NCBI RefSeq assembly: GCF_011604685.1
Contig: NZ_CP050063.1
Span: forward strand, 5,230,501 to 5,294,500
DNA: 64,000 bases
Direction of reading: 5' to 3'
Source: Spirosoma aureum
GTDB taxonomy: Bacteria > Bacteroidota > Bacteroidia > Cytophagales > Spirosomataceae
The position numbers and the translations under genes were made by a program. This document shows positions 17,389-26,589 of this stretch, in pieces. A model generated the notes under the pieces. The model was not told the origin of the DNA, did no database searches, and saw only the letters and a list, made by a program, of their open reading frames with translations. Within the stretch, counting starts at the first letter, position 1; each line of letters starts with the position of its first letter.

Positions 17389-18515
17389 TAGAAAGTGATT
17401 ATCTGGCGAATAGCGTCACCTTTTGCCAGGCGTTCAAACCCCTCGTTTACATCATCTAAGCCTAGCTTATGCGTCATCAGTTTGTCGACCGGAAGACGGC
17501 CGGACTGGTACAGCGCGATATAGGCGGGAATATCCCGAACGGGCACACAACTACCAATGTATGAACCCTGTAATGTCCGTTCATCGGCCACCAGTTTCGT
17601 TGGCGAGAACTGCATCATTTTGCTGGGGTGTGGTAATCCAGCCGTAACGGTTTTACCACCCCGGCCCGTAGCATTATAGGTAAACTCCAGCGCCTGAACG
17701 ACTCCTGCAAACTCAAAACCGACATCTACCCCACCGCGTGTAAGGTCTTTCACCTGCTCTACAGCATCCGGCTGTGAAGAATCTATCGCTTCATGTGCGC
17801 CTAGCTCAAGCGCTTTTGCAAGCTTTTCTTTATTAACGTCGGCGACAATTACTTTACTGGCACCTCCGGCAAGCGCACCCAATAAGGCAGCAAAGCCAAC
17901 ACCACCCAAACCGGTAATCAGCACGGTTTGGCCAAGCGTTAATTTAGCCGTATTAATCACGGCACCTACGCCGGTCATGATGGCGCAACCAAACAGGGCG
18001 GCAATATCAAACGGCAGTGTCGGATCTATTTTTACAACTGATTTGCGGGATACGACCGTGTACTCGGCAAAACCAGACACACCCATATGATGGTGAATGG
18101 GCTGTTGCTGCTGGTCCTGAAGGCGGAAGCCGCCCCCTAATAATTCGCCCTTGTTATTGGCAACAAGCCCATTTTCGCACAGGGCAGGTCGTCCGGTCAT
18201 ACAGGGCATGCAATGGTTGCAGATCGGCAAAAAGGAGAATACGACGTGATCGCCAACGGCAATATCGTGTATATCCGGACCCAGCTCGACAACCTCACCA
18301 GCGGCTTCGTGTCCCAGTACCATCGGCATCTGGCGTGGTCGATTGCCATCAATTACCGATAAATCGGAATGGCAAAGCCCGGCTGCTTTAATTTTTATGA
18401 GAAGTTCACCACTCCGGGGCGACTCTAATTCTACCTCTTCAATTGTCAGCGGGTTGCTGTTCGTATAGGGACGTTCTTTCCCCATTTCATGTAAAACGGC
18501 TGCTCTTATCTTCAT
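17388..18515 (-). CDS. Zinc-dependent alcohol dehydrogenase (MDR superfamily)
   Basis: This 375-residue medium-chain dehydrogenase has catalytic zinc ligands Cys48 and His69-Glu70 (GLCHSD and GHEAAGEV). The structural zinc loop uses Cys99, Cys102, Cys105 and Cys113, and the Rossmann motif GLGGVG lies near residues 204-209. This is the class III-like/long-chain plan, found in formaldehyde, aryl-alcohol and 4-hydroxybutyrate-type dehydrogenases. It oxidises a primary or secondary alcohol with NAD. The stop codon overlaps the aldehyde dehydrogenase start. It lies 56 bases after the hydroxyacid dehydrogenase gene. All catalytic residues are present. Confidence 0.93.
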   Translation of the reverse strand: MKIRAAVLHEMGKERPYTNSNPLTIEEVELESPRSGELLIKIKAAGLCHSDLSVIDGNRPRQMPMVLGHEAAGEVVELGPDIHDIAVGDHVVFSFLPICNHCMPCMTGRPALCENGLVANNKGELLGGGFRLQDQQQQPIHHHMGVSGFAEYTVVSRKSVVKIDPTLPFDIAALFGCAIMTGVGAVINTAKLTLGQTVLITGLGGVGFAALLGALAGGASKVIVADVNKEKLAKALELGAHEAIDSSQPDAVEQVKDLTRGGVDVGFEFAGVVQALEFTYNATGRGGKTVTAGLPHPSKMMQFSPTKLVADERTLQGSYIGSCVPVRDIPAYIALYQSGRLPVDKLMTHKLGLDDVNEGFERLAKGDAIRQIITF

Positions 18516-18571
18516 AGTAGGGTTATCGATTCACGTTATGCCTTCCTTTCTAAGCGCAGAAGGACAAACCA

Positions 18572-19513
18572 TTACTTACCATTAGTCAAAAACTCCTCAA
18601 TGTTGCGTCCAACTTTCTCCATCAACATGGTTCGGGCTTCTATACTCGCCCAGGTAACGTGTGGGCTTAACGCCAGTCTGGCTTTATTTTTTACGTGCAA
18701 CAGCGGATTGGCTGGCGAAATAGGTTCCTGGGTAAAAACATCGATACCTGCCCCTGCCAGTAATTCTTCGTCCAGTGCCCGCGCTAAATCGGCTTCATTG
18801 ACAATTCCTCCCCGACCAACATTGATCAGAATGGCCGTTTTTTTCAAGCGTTTTAACCGATCGTAATTAATCAGATTCGCCGTGTACTCATTGAGTGGAG
18901 CATGAATAGACACCACATCTGAAGTTGTTAAAAATTCATCCAGGTCAAGGCGCTGGTAAGGCTGTTGGGTATTTTGACCAGAGGTTGAATAGTACACGAC
19001 TTCGGCTCCAAACGCATCGGCTACTTTGGCTACCTGCCTGCCAATGGCGCCCAGACCGATGATGCCGAATCGTTTGCCGTTCAACTCCCAGAATCCGTTG
19101 CCAAAATGAGTGAATATATCGGTCTTCGAGTACGATCCATCTTTTACGTACTGATCGAAATAAGGAATATTTACCAGCAGGTGAAACAACAGCGCGAAGG
19201 TGCCCTGTGTAACACTCTGTGTCGAATAATCCGAGGCATTTTTTACCGGAATGCCTCGTTTTTCGGCGGCTACTTTATCAACATTATTTGTGCCGGTAGC
19301 CACCACACAAATCAACTTCAGTGCACTTGCCTGCTCAATGATAGCACGATCTAAAACGACTTTATTGACTAGTACGATATCGGCATTTTCGATCCGCTCC
19401 TGAGTTTGGTCGGGTCGGGTAGTCTGATAATACGTGACCTCGCCATACTTCTCCAACAACCCAAGATTTGGAATGTCGCCCATCGTTTTAACATCCAGAA
19501 AGACTAATTTCAT
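18572..19513 (-). CDS. D-2-hydroxyacid dehydrogenase (glycerate/glyoxylate reductase-like)
   Basis: The 313-residue protein has the D-isomer 2-hydroxyacid dehydrogenase architecture. The NAD-binding motif is GLGAIG (153-158) and the catalytic triad is Arg234 (NVGRGG), Glu263 (FTQEP) and His285 (SPHVTW). The N-terminal substrate domain with VVATGTNNVD (70-79) resembles glycerate/hydroxypyruvate and glyoxylate reductases. It could interconvert glycolate and glyoxylate or hydroxypyruvate and glycerate. It lies between the YhcH-like gene (26-base gap) and the alcohol dehydrogenase, within the cluster ending in malate synthase, which favours a glyoxylate role. Substrate is inferred. Confidence 0.9.
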   Translation of the reverse strand: MKLVFLDVKTMGDIPNLGLLEKYGEVTYYQTTRPDQTQERIENADIVLVNKVVLDRAIIEQASALKLICVVATGTNNVDKVAAEKRGIPVKNASDYSTQSVTQGTFALLFHLLVNIPYFDQYVKDGSYSKTDIFTHFGNGFWELNGKRFGIIGLGAIGRQVAKVADAFGAEVVYYSTSGQNTQQPYQRLDLDEFLTTSDVVSIHAPLNEYTANLINYDRLKRLKKTAILINVGRGGIVNEADLARALDEELLAGAGIDVFTQEPISPANPLLHVKNKARLALSPHVTWASIEARTMLMEKVGRNIEEFLTNGK

Positions 19514-19539
19514 CGGTAGAACTAACTTAAGAGAATATC

Positions 19540-20157
19540 CTAGAGTGCATTTTTCACCTTGACGACGACCTTTTTCACGCCATCGAAACCGTCTATTTTA
19601 TTACTCGGATTATGTGCTTCCTTCGTAGTCACGATAAAGAAATTTCCGGGCTCCGCTATGTAAAAATTTCCGTTATCAATTGTATAAAAACCAATGTCTT
19701 TCGTGGCGCTATATTCTTGATTAACCGTTGCATTCGCTACCGGCATTACGCCGATTTTTTCTTTCCCTTTAACCACAAAATGAATGTCATTGTAGGTATG
19801 ATGGGCTTCCCATTTTAACGGAGAGATTTCTCTCGGCGGTCCTTCACTGATTGTTGCATAGACATTCTCATCGTCGATTGGGTATTTACCGGCTCTTAGT
19901 CTGGTAAAATCAGTATCTCTCAGAAAAGCGAAGGCTTTGTCCCATGCGGCTTTGTTTGCGTGATATTGCTTCGCAAACTCCAGTTTATTAACAACCTGAT
20001 AGGGCGTTGCTTTTAATCCATTCAACCAGACCTGACTATCATACCATTTAGCCGCCTTTTCTTCGGTCCATGCTCCATCAGACTGAGCGTTCGATACAGA
20101 AGCAACCAGCATTAATGCCATCAGCATATAAAAAGCCGTGGTGTGTATTTTTCTCAT
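19540..20157 (-). CDS. Secreted YhcH/YjgK/YiaL-family protein
   Basis: This 205-residue protein has an N-terminal signal peptide (MRKIHTTAFYMLMALMLVASVSNAQ) and then a DUF386 beta-sandwich domain. The conserved metal-site pattern is present: WEAHHTYNDIHFVVKGKEKIGV (about 117-138) and an EPGNFFIVTTKEAHNP block near 169-184. Family members such as E. coli YiaL and EbgC are linked to sugar acid or acylated sugar metabolism, and most are cytoplasmic, so the signal peptide is unusual. It is the first gene after the terminator at 20294-20342 and precedes the hydroxyacid dehydrogenase by 26 bases. Its exact reaction is not known. Confidence 0.88.
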   Translation of the reverse strand: MRKIHTTAFYMLMALMLVASVSNAQSDGAWTEEKAAKWYDSQVWLNGLKATPYQVVNKLEFAKQYHANKAAWDKAFAFLRDTDFTRLRAGKYPIDDENVYATISEGPPREISPLKWEAHHTYNDIHFVVKGKEKIGVMPVANATVNQEYSATKDIGFYTIDNGNFYIAEPGNFFIVTTKEAHNPSNKIDGFDGVKKVVVKVKNAL

Positions 20158-20293
20158 AGAATGAGTTTGTAAACGTATTTTTAGCTAATTCCATTAAGGG
20201 CCAGATATACAGTCAAAAGACAAGACAAATCCTATCCGGCAAGAAAGTGCTTACCGAACAATGCCGTCGATAAATTGCAGGTGTTTCAGAAAA

Positions 20294-20342
20294 AGCTTTC
20301 CCTGCATCACAACTGGAATTCTGGTATGATACAGGGAAAGCT
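20294..20342 (-). terminator. Strong terminator after the beta-propeller gene
   Basis: Arms AGCTTTCCCTG (20294-20304) and CAGGGAAAGCT (20332-20342) are perfect complements with further pairing inside (ATCA/TGAT). On the minus strand it is followed by TTTTTC. It lies 24 bases after the stop codon at 20366 and divides the sigma-FecR-SusCD-propeller unit from the enzyme genes. Confidence 0.8.
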
Positions 20343-20365
20343 CAATTAAGATTACCGGTCAGTGC

Positions 20366-21529
20366 TTAATTTTTGGCCACTTTTTTCACCTGACCAAGGC
20401 CAAATTGATCACCGGCCGCCACTGCCTTGCCCCCATTAAAATGGATCTCTACCATTTTTTCGCTCTGAACATCGTTGTAGTCCTGATCTTCCAGCGTGGT
20501 AACAATTTTGCGGGTCTTCACGTCGATGACATCGCCGGTTGATGGATAGGCATATTTGCCATCCACGCTGAAGGTGATCCAGCCGGGCATATCTCTGACC
20601 AGAATCGATGTTTTCTGAACGGGCGGCATGACCGTATTGTCAAATACATGCACCCGGTTGTTGGCACCATCACATAGCCAGATTTCTTTTTCATCGGGGG
20701 TCATGCCGATGCCGTGGCTTGGGCAGCTATGACGCTTAACCTCGCCAATATTGAATCCTTCAACAACGACACGATGCAGAAACTTTCCGGTAACGAGATC
20801 GCCGATTTCGAAGCCAAGCAGACCATTCACATTCACGTACACGAGCGTTTGTGATCCGTTTATCGTGAACGGGCGAATGTCAGCGGCAAACGGGCCAACC
20901 TGTTTTGTCACCGTATGGGTTTTAGTGTCGGCCACGTTCAGCATTGTCGATTTTAGACCCGCCAGATAAACGTAATTTCCATCGGGTCCATAAATGGTAT
21001 TATGGGCTCCCGAATTGGTCACGATCTTTTTGATAATATCGCCCGTTTTGGCATCCAGTACGTTCCAGAACTCTTTTTCTAAAGAAGGCGCATAGATAAT
21101 CTTGCCATCGGGTGAAATTGATATCCGATCTACACCACCTTCATATTCTTTCTCCCACAACACTTTTTCGGTCGTGATGTCGACACATTGGATTGCTTCC
21201 AGGGTGCTGATATAAATGCAATTGGTCGACAGGCTCACATCGACACCTTTTACATTGGATGGTTTCCCCTTTTTGTTAAGTCCTCCCGTTTTAATGAATT
21301 TTACAAACTTATGGTTATTGTCGATATCGAAGACCTGAATACCATGACCACCATAGCCGAGGTAGTTCCGAATACCCGGCGTAACCACATACAGATAGCG
21401 CTGTACTTTAGGAGCGGGTTTAGGAGCATGTACAGCAAGGTTATTTTTTGAAGTGGATATCCAGGCGGTTGCTGATAGCAGAAATACCCCGCTCATCAGG
21501 ACAAGAAGCATATTTTTTTTCGACTTCAT
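20366..21529 (-). CDS. Secreted YVTN-type beta-propeller protein
   Basis: The 387-residue protein begins with a signal peptide or membrane anchor (MKSKKNMLLVLMSGVFLLSATAW) and then repeated blades of the YVTN/NHL type, for example RISISPDGKIIYAPS, NTIYGPDGNYVYLAG, GIGMTPDEKEIWLCDGANN and WITFSVDGKYAYPS. Such propellers bind proteins or small molecules at the cell surface or in the periplasm. No PQQ tryptophan-docking motif or heme site is visible. It follows SusD by 60 bases and precedes a terminator, so it is probably the last gene of the sigma-FecR-SusCD operon and may help in ligand capture. Confidence 0.87.
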   Translation of the reverse strand: MKSKKNMLLVLMSGVFLLSATAWISTSKNNLAVHAPKPAPKVQRYLYVVTPGIRNYLGYGGHGIQVFDIDNNHKFVKFIKTGGLNKKGKPSNVKGVDVSLSTNCIYISTLEAIQCVDITTEKVLWEKEYEGGVDRISISPDGKIIYAPSLEKEFWNVLDAKTGDIIKKIVTNSGAHNTIYGPDGNYVYLAGLKSTMLNVADTKTHTVTKQVGPFAADIRPFTINGSQTLVYVNVNGLLGFEIGDLVTGKFLHRVVVEGFNIGEVKRHSCPSHGIGMTPDEKEIWLCDGANNRVHVFDNTVMPPVQKTSILVRDMPGWITFSVDGKYAYPSTGDVIDVKTRKIVTTLEDQDYNDVQSEKMVEIHFNGGKAVAAGDQFGLGQVKKVAKN

Positions 21530-21589
21530 GAGTTTTACTTTTTGAGGTTAAAAATGGTTCTGGCATGTATACTGAAAGTAGGCACGGGC

Positions 21590-23029
21590 TCAATCATACC
21601 CTGGATTCTGCGGGAAAATTGCGCGGTTATTGACCAATTGAATTTGAGCAAATGGAATGGGCCACAATGTATTGTGAGGCTTCATACCATATTTCTGCAT
21701 CACCGTGTAGGCCTGGCCGGTTCTTACCAAATCAAACCACCGGTGCCCTTCAAAGGCCAGCTCCATACGGCGCTCCAGGGCGATTTTATCCCGCATTTGC
21801 GCCTGCGTTAACGTAGCGTATGGATCAACACCGGCACGAGTGCGTATCTGATTCAGCAAAGGCAAAGCCGATGAGGTTTTTCCGTTTTCATTCAAGGCTT
21901 CGGCATACATCAATAAGACATCGGCATAACGAATAACTTTCCAGTCGGCTGGGCTGTCGTTGGCAGTGGTTATGCGTGCAATGTATTTGCGGGTATAGGC
22001 CGACATGTTGTTGGAGGAAATAAGAATCGGAATAAACTTACCCGTTCCGTCGGTATAGCCTCTTGAAGCCGTTATGTCTTTTCGTTTATCCTTGGCTTCA
22101 AACAAATCGAACAGCACCTGATGGGGTGTATTCTGATCATCGACAGAACCGGCAATCCCATAAAACGCAATCATCGACGTCACCTTAGGCGTAAAGCGGT
22201 TCGTGTAAATGCTTCCTTCTCCGCCTAATCCCTGCTCATACTCAATATCGAATATGTATTCGCTGTGGTGCTCGTTTTTGCTATAATCCCATAAATCGGC
22301 CCAGTTGGGGAGCAAGGCATAGCCCATTGTGGTTACTTCCTGGAGTTTCGTTTCGGCCTTCGCAAAATCTTTACGAGTCAGGTATACTTTCCCGAGCAAC
22401 GCTTTTGCAGCTCCTTTTGTGGCCCGGCCAACATCGGGTCCTGTATAACTGGCAGGTAGTTTGGCTTCCGCATCGAGCAGATCTTTGATGATGATCTCAT
22501 CATAAATTTTATCCACTTTTTCGCGGGGCGTTTTGTAGGATTCGTCGATGCTGATGGATTTCGTCACAAAGGGTACATCACCAAATATTCTGACCAGGTC
22601 AAAATAAGCCAGTGCCCTTAGAAATTCAGCCTCACCAGTATGCCGGTTTTTGTTGGTAATGCTGGCATCGGCCGTACTGATCCGTTCCAGCAGAGCATTG
22701 GCGCGGGTGATTGCTTTATAATAATTCCGCCAGGTATTAATGAGAAGTGCATCGTCATTAGCCAGCGTAAAATTGTCAACAGCCCCGGCTGTGCCTTTTA
22801 CCAGTTCATCCCAAACATCGTCTCCGCGTATATCGCCAAAGTAATACATGTTCGCATACTGATCCTGGAAAATACCATAGACGCCAATGACCGCATCCTG
22901 GTAGTCTTTATCGGTTTTATACAGAACGTCAACCGTTACTGTATCGACGGGAAGTATTTCGATAAACTGTTTGGAACACGACGTTAACAGCAGCGAGAAG
23001 ACAGCGATTAAGGGTAGGATCTTTTTCAT
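21590..23029 (-). CDS. SusD/RagB-family surface nutrient-binding lipoprotein
   Basis: The 479-residue protein has a lipoprotein signal with the acylated residue at Cys18 (LLLTSCSK). It then has the SusD alpha-helical TPR fold with family segments YRNYYKAITRANALLERI-type, EAEFLRALAYFDLVRIFGDVPFV (about 126-148) and VGRATKGAAKALLGKVYLTRKDFAKA (about 205-230). The C-terminal end QNPGYD is characteristic. SusD proteins lid the SusC channel and capture ligand at the outer membrane. It follows its SusC partner by 20 bases. Ligand is unknown; no glycoside hydrolase is nearby, so a polysaccharide is not required. Confidence 0.95.
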   Translation of the reverse strand: MKKILPLIAVFSLLLTSCSKQFIEILPVDTVTVDVLYKTDKDYQDAVIGVYGIFQDQYANMYYFGDIRGDDVWDELVKGTAGAVDNFTLANDDALLINTWRNYYKAITRANALLERISTADASITNKNRHTGEAEFLRALAYFDLVRIFGDVPFVTKSISIDESYKTPREKVDKIYDEIIIKDLLDAEAKLPASYTGPDVGRATKGAAKALLGKVYLTRKDFAKAETKLQEVTTMGYALLPNWADLWDYSKNEHHSEYIFDIEYEQGLGGEGSIYTNRFTPKVTSMIAFYGIAGSVDDQNTPHQVLFDLFEAKDKRKDITASRGYTDGTGKFIPILISSNNMSAYTRKYIARITTANDSPADWKVIRYADVLLMYAEALNENGKTSSALPLLNQIRTRAGVDPYATLTQAQMRDKIALERRMELAFEGHRWFDLVRTGQAYTVMQKYGMKPHNTLWPIPFAQIQLVNNRAIFPQNPGYD

Positions 23030-23049
23030 TCTACGTAATTTTTAACTGA

Positions 23050-26000
23050 TTAAAAACCCAGATTGATGCCAAAAATGAGACTCTTCGCCGTTGGGTAATC
23101 ATACCGCTCATTACCTGGAGTAAGCGGGCTCGAATTCATGCTAACATCCGGATTGAAGCCAATGTATTTCGTGAAAAGAAATGGGTTATTGGCCGTCACT
23201 GTCAACCGTATTGCGCTGAATGTAAGCTTTTTAGCTACGTTTTCAGGTAAAGCATAGCCAAATGCGATATTGTTGATTCGCAGATAAGACCCATCATCAA
23301 GCCAGCGCTGGCTATACGTTCCCCGGAAATTACCCGTAGGCACATCGTTCGGCCGGACTGAATAACCATTACCCGGATCGGATTCCGATTTCCAGTAATT
23401 GTTCATGATGGCATATTGCCGGAATCGGGCTCTGTCGTTGGCCGACTGTTCTCTGGATAAGGCAAGCACGCTATTTCCCTGAACTCCCTGTAGGCTGACA
23501 CTTAACGTAAAGTTTTTATACGAGAAATTATTGGTCATGCCGTAGTAGAAATCCGGATAAGGAGAGCCCATCACCGTTCTGTCGAAGCTATTGATAACGC
23601 CATCGGGCTTTCCATTGGGACCACTTACATCCACAAACCGAACGTCACCCACCCGCGATGCATCACGACCACCGGGATTCCAGAGAGGACCCTTATCCAG
23701 GTCAGCTTTCGTCTTGAATATGCCATCGGTCAGCCACCCATAAAACATACCTACGGGTTGGCCGATCATGGTAATATTTCCGCCCGAAATAATGGGATCA
23801 CCGGAAGGACCTAACTTCGTAACCTGGTTGCGATACATGGAGAAGTTCAGGCTCGTCTGCCACCGGAATTTTCCCTCTACGTTTACGGTGTTTACGGCAA
23901 ACTCCCAGCCGGTATTTTTGACTTCACCGATGTTTTTTAATGCCGTGTTGAAACCCGTAATATCCGGCACATTGACGTTTAAGAGCAGATCAGTGTTTCT
24001 GGAGCGGAAGTGATCGATCGTTAAGGCAAGTCGGTTGTTTAAAAAGCTAACATCGATACCCGCATTGATTTGTTCCTGTTTCTCCCAGGTCAATGCCGGA
24101 TTACCCAGCCGACCGGCCGAAAAACCACCCACGCCTGTATTGCCCAGTACGTACTTTTCGTAGTTTATCGTCGCTAACTGATCATAGTTGCCGATATTAT
24201 TATTTCCCGTTTTACCATAGCTGGCTCTTAATTTCAGTTCATTCAGGAAACGAAATTCCTTCATGAAATTTTCGTCTGAAACACGCCAGGCCAGGGCTAG
24301 CGAAGGGAATAAACCGAATTTATTATCCGACCCGAATCGGGATGAACCATCGGTCCGAATCGAAGCCGTTGCATAGTACTTACTGTTGTAGTTGTAGTTG
24401 ATACGACCCAGGTAAGAAACCAGCGACCACTCGGCTATGTTGGATGATCCACCCGTCAGGAGACCACTAACAGCACTTAAGGTCGGAACCAGGTTATTCG
24501 GGTATCGATTACTAGTCAACGTATTGGATTCGAACGTTTCCCGCTGGGTTGTATACCCAACCAGGCCGGTGAAGTTATGCTTGCCTACACTTTTCGAATA
24601 ATTTACGGTCGTTTCTGTAATCCAGTTTAAACGCATGGATGCGTTATCGGTACCCGACGCCAATTCATTCAAAAAAGCAGGTAATTGGGGTTTAAAGTAG
24701 CTGCCTTTTATGTTCATCAGGTTTATGCCCAACATAACATTCACCTTTAAATTGGGCATAATGGCATATTCGAGGAAGGTATTTCCCAAAAAACCAAATC
24801 CTTTCTGTCTTCCCTTCACTTCTTTGGCCAGAGCCAGCGGATTTTTACTGGTCACCACGGCATCCAATCCGTTACCAAAAGGATAATAGCTCCCATCCGG
24901 GTTAAATAACGATTGATAAGTTGGGATTACGATGGCATTGTATAAAGGGTTGTTTGTAATATCGCTGTACGTTGTCAGGTCCTCGGCACCCGCTCCACCA
25001 ACATTTGTTTTATCGGTATAGGATGGGTTAAAGTTTACTTTTAATGAAAGTTTCGGGGTTAGTCTGGCATCAATATTGGCCCGGAACGAATAGCGTTTGA
25101 AATTGCTGTTCAGAATGATCCCGTCCTGATTCAGGTACTCACCACTCAATGCATAGCGTATGTTATCACTGCCACCGGTTGCGCTTAATTGATATTGATG
25201 TTGGGGCGCTGTACGCAATATGGCATCCAGCGGATCTTCGTTGGTCGTTATTTTACCCGACAGCACATCGACAATTGTCTGCGGAACGGGGGCTTTCCAG
25301 GTCGTTGGATTTCCCGATACATCATTCCCCTCGTCAATATTCCGATTGCGGACTCCATCCAGGTAGTGTTGAGCTTCTTCAAGACCTGTCTGATAAACCG
25401 GCATTTTCGCTATTTTCTGGAGGCCAAACTGATAGTTGAAATTGATAACGGCTTTGCCCGATTTTCCCCGCTTGGTATTAATGATCACGACACCATTTGA
25501 GCCGCGAGAGCCGTAAATGGCGGTGGCAGAGGCATCTTTCAGGACATCTATGGTTTCAACATCGTTTGGATTTAAGGTTTGTATACTTGAAATCGGAAAC
25601 CCATCGACAACGTATAAAGGCCCTCCCCCTGCCGAAATGCTACCAACACCCCGAATTCTGATTTGCGGTGCCGCACCGGGTTCACCCGAAACGGGCTTAA
25701 CCTGAACCCCGGCAATTTTACCCATAAGCGCCTGATCAACCCGCGGTACGGCCAGTTCCTGAATGGATTTACTGCCTACAGAAGCAATTGAGCCGGTTAG
25801 ATCTTTCTTTTCGATCGAACCATACCCGATCACGACGATCTCATCAAGCGTCTTATTGTCTGTTTTCAGCACAATATCCAGCGAAGTCCGATTGCCAACG
25901 GTGACTTCCTGGGCCAGGTAGCCAACAAAACTAAAGATCAGGATGGCTGATGCATTCGGCACATCCAGTTTATAGTGTCCGTCAGCATCGGAGGTCGTTC

Positions 26001-26568
26001 CTTTTTGCGCGCCCTTCAACACAATACTCACCCCTGGCAACCCTTCGCCCTTATCATCTTTAACGGTTCCCTGAACGGTTATATCAGCCGTTTTTTCCTT
26101 GTCAACAGGTGCTTCAGAGCCACTATCAGACGACGACTGTCGGTTATCCGGCTCATTTTCAGGCTTGTTCAGCGCTTCAGGGGATATAGCCTGGACGGGT
26201 ACACTGTTAACTTCCGGCTTTCCCAGTGGCTCCCTTGCCACAACGACATAGCCCCCGTTTTTTACTTTTTTGTAGCGTAATCCCAGCGGTTTTAAAATAG
26301 TGCTCAGGTTTTTCTCAATGTTCGCATTGAAATTAACAGCATCTGCATCCACGGTCAGCCCCTCTACGTTCCGATCCAGAAACAGGATATCGATGGCATA
26401 ATGATCCTGTAGTTTTTTCAGAACATCTTTCAGTTTCTTCGAGGAAGTTTTTATTACAGCCTCCTTCTGCTGGGGTGGTTGTGCTCTGGCCAGCGTTTGC
26501 GAAAATCCAGGGCGTACTCCTCCCAGCGCCACTCCTGCCAGGAGTAGCACGCGTACAATTTTCTTCAT
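23050..26568 (-). CDS. SusC/RagA-family TonB-dependent transducer with STN domain
   Basis: This 1172-residue outer-membrane protein has a signal peptide (1-24) and an STN signalling domain (about 36-112, KTSSKKLKDVLKKLQDHYAI to GGYVVV). A carboxypeptidase-like regulatory domain (about 165-250) ends SFVGYLAQEVTVG, then come the plug with IRGVGSISAGGGPLYVVDGF and SNGVVIINTKRG (about 255-370) and a long beta-barrel ending in an aromatic residue (INLGF). The STN domain, with the FecR and sigma genes upstream, marks it as a transducer: ligand binding outside activates the sigma factor. SusD follows by 20 bases. All expected domains are intact. Confidence 0.96.
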   Translation of the reverse strand: MKKIVRVLLLAGVALGGVRPGFSQTLARAQPPQQKEAVIKTSSKKLKDVLKKLQDHYAIDILFLDRNVEGLTVDADAVNFNANIEKNLSTILKPLGLRYKKVKNGGYVVVAREPLGKPEVNSVPVQAISPEALNKPENEPDNRQSSSDSGSEAPVDKEKTADITVQGTVKDDKGEGLPGVSIVLKGAQKGTTSDADGHYKLDVPNASAILIFSFVGYLAQEVTVGNRTSLDIVLKTDNKTLDEIVVIGYGSIEKKDLTGSIASVGSKSIQELAVPRVDQALMGKIAGVQVKPVSGEPGAAPQIRIRGVGSISAGGGPLYVVDGFPISSIQTLNPNDVETIDVLKDASATAIYGSRGSNGVVIINTKRGKSGKAVINFNYQFGLQKIAKMPVYQTGLEEAQHYLDGVRNRNIDEGNDVSGNPTTWKAPVPQTIVDVLSGKITTNEDPLDAILRTAPQHQYQLSATGGSDNIRYALSGEYLNQDGIILNSNFKRYSFRANIDARLTPKLSLKVNFNPSYTDKTNVGGAGAEDLTTYSDITNNPLYNAIVIPTYQSLFNPDGSYYPFGNGLDAVVTSKNPLALAKEVKGRQKGFGFLGNTFLEYAIMPNLKVNVMLGINLMNIKGSYFKPQLPAFLNELASGTDNASMRLNWITETTVNYSKSVGKHNFTGLVGYTTQRETFESNTLTSNRYPNNLVPTLSAVSGLLTGGSSNIAEWSLVSYLGRINYNYNSKYYATASIRTDGSSRFGSDNKFGLFPSLALAWRVSDENFMKEFRFLNELKLRASYGKTGNNNIGNYDQLATINYEKYVLGNTGVGGFSAGRLGNPALTWEKQEQINAGIDVSFLNNRLALTIDHFRSRNTDLLLNVNVPDITGFNTALKNIGEVKNTGWEFAVNTVNVEGKFRWQTSLNFSMYRNQVTKLGPSGDPIISGGNITMIGQPVGMFYGWLTDGIFKTKADLDKGPLWNPGGRDASRVGDVRFVDVSGPNGKPDGVINSFDRTVMGSPYPDFYYGMTNNFSYKNFTLSVSLQGVQGNSVLALSREQSANDRARFRQYAIMNNYWKSESDPGNGYSVRPNDVPTGNFRGTYSQRWLDDGSYLRINNIAFGYALPENVAKKLTFSAIRLTVTANNPFLFTKYIGFNPDVSMNSSPLTPGNERYDYPTAKSLIFGINLGF

Positions 26569-26589
26569 AGTTTGTAGTAGGTTTTGGGG

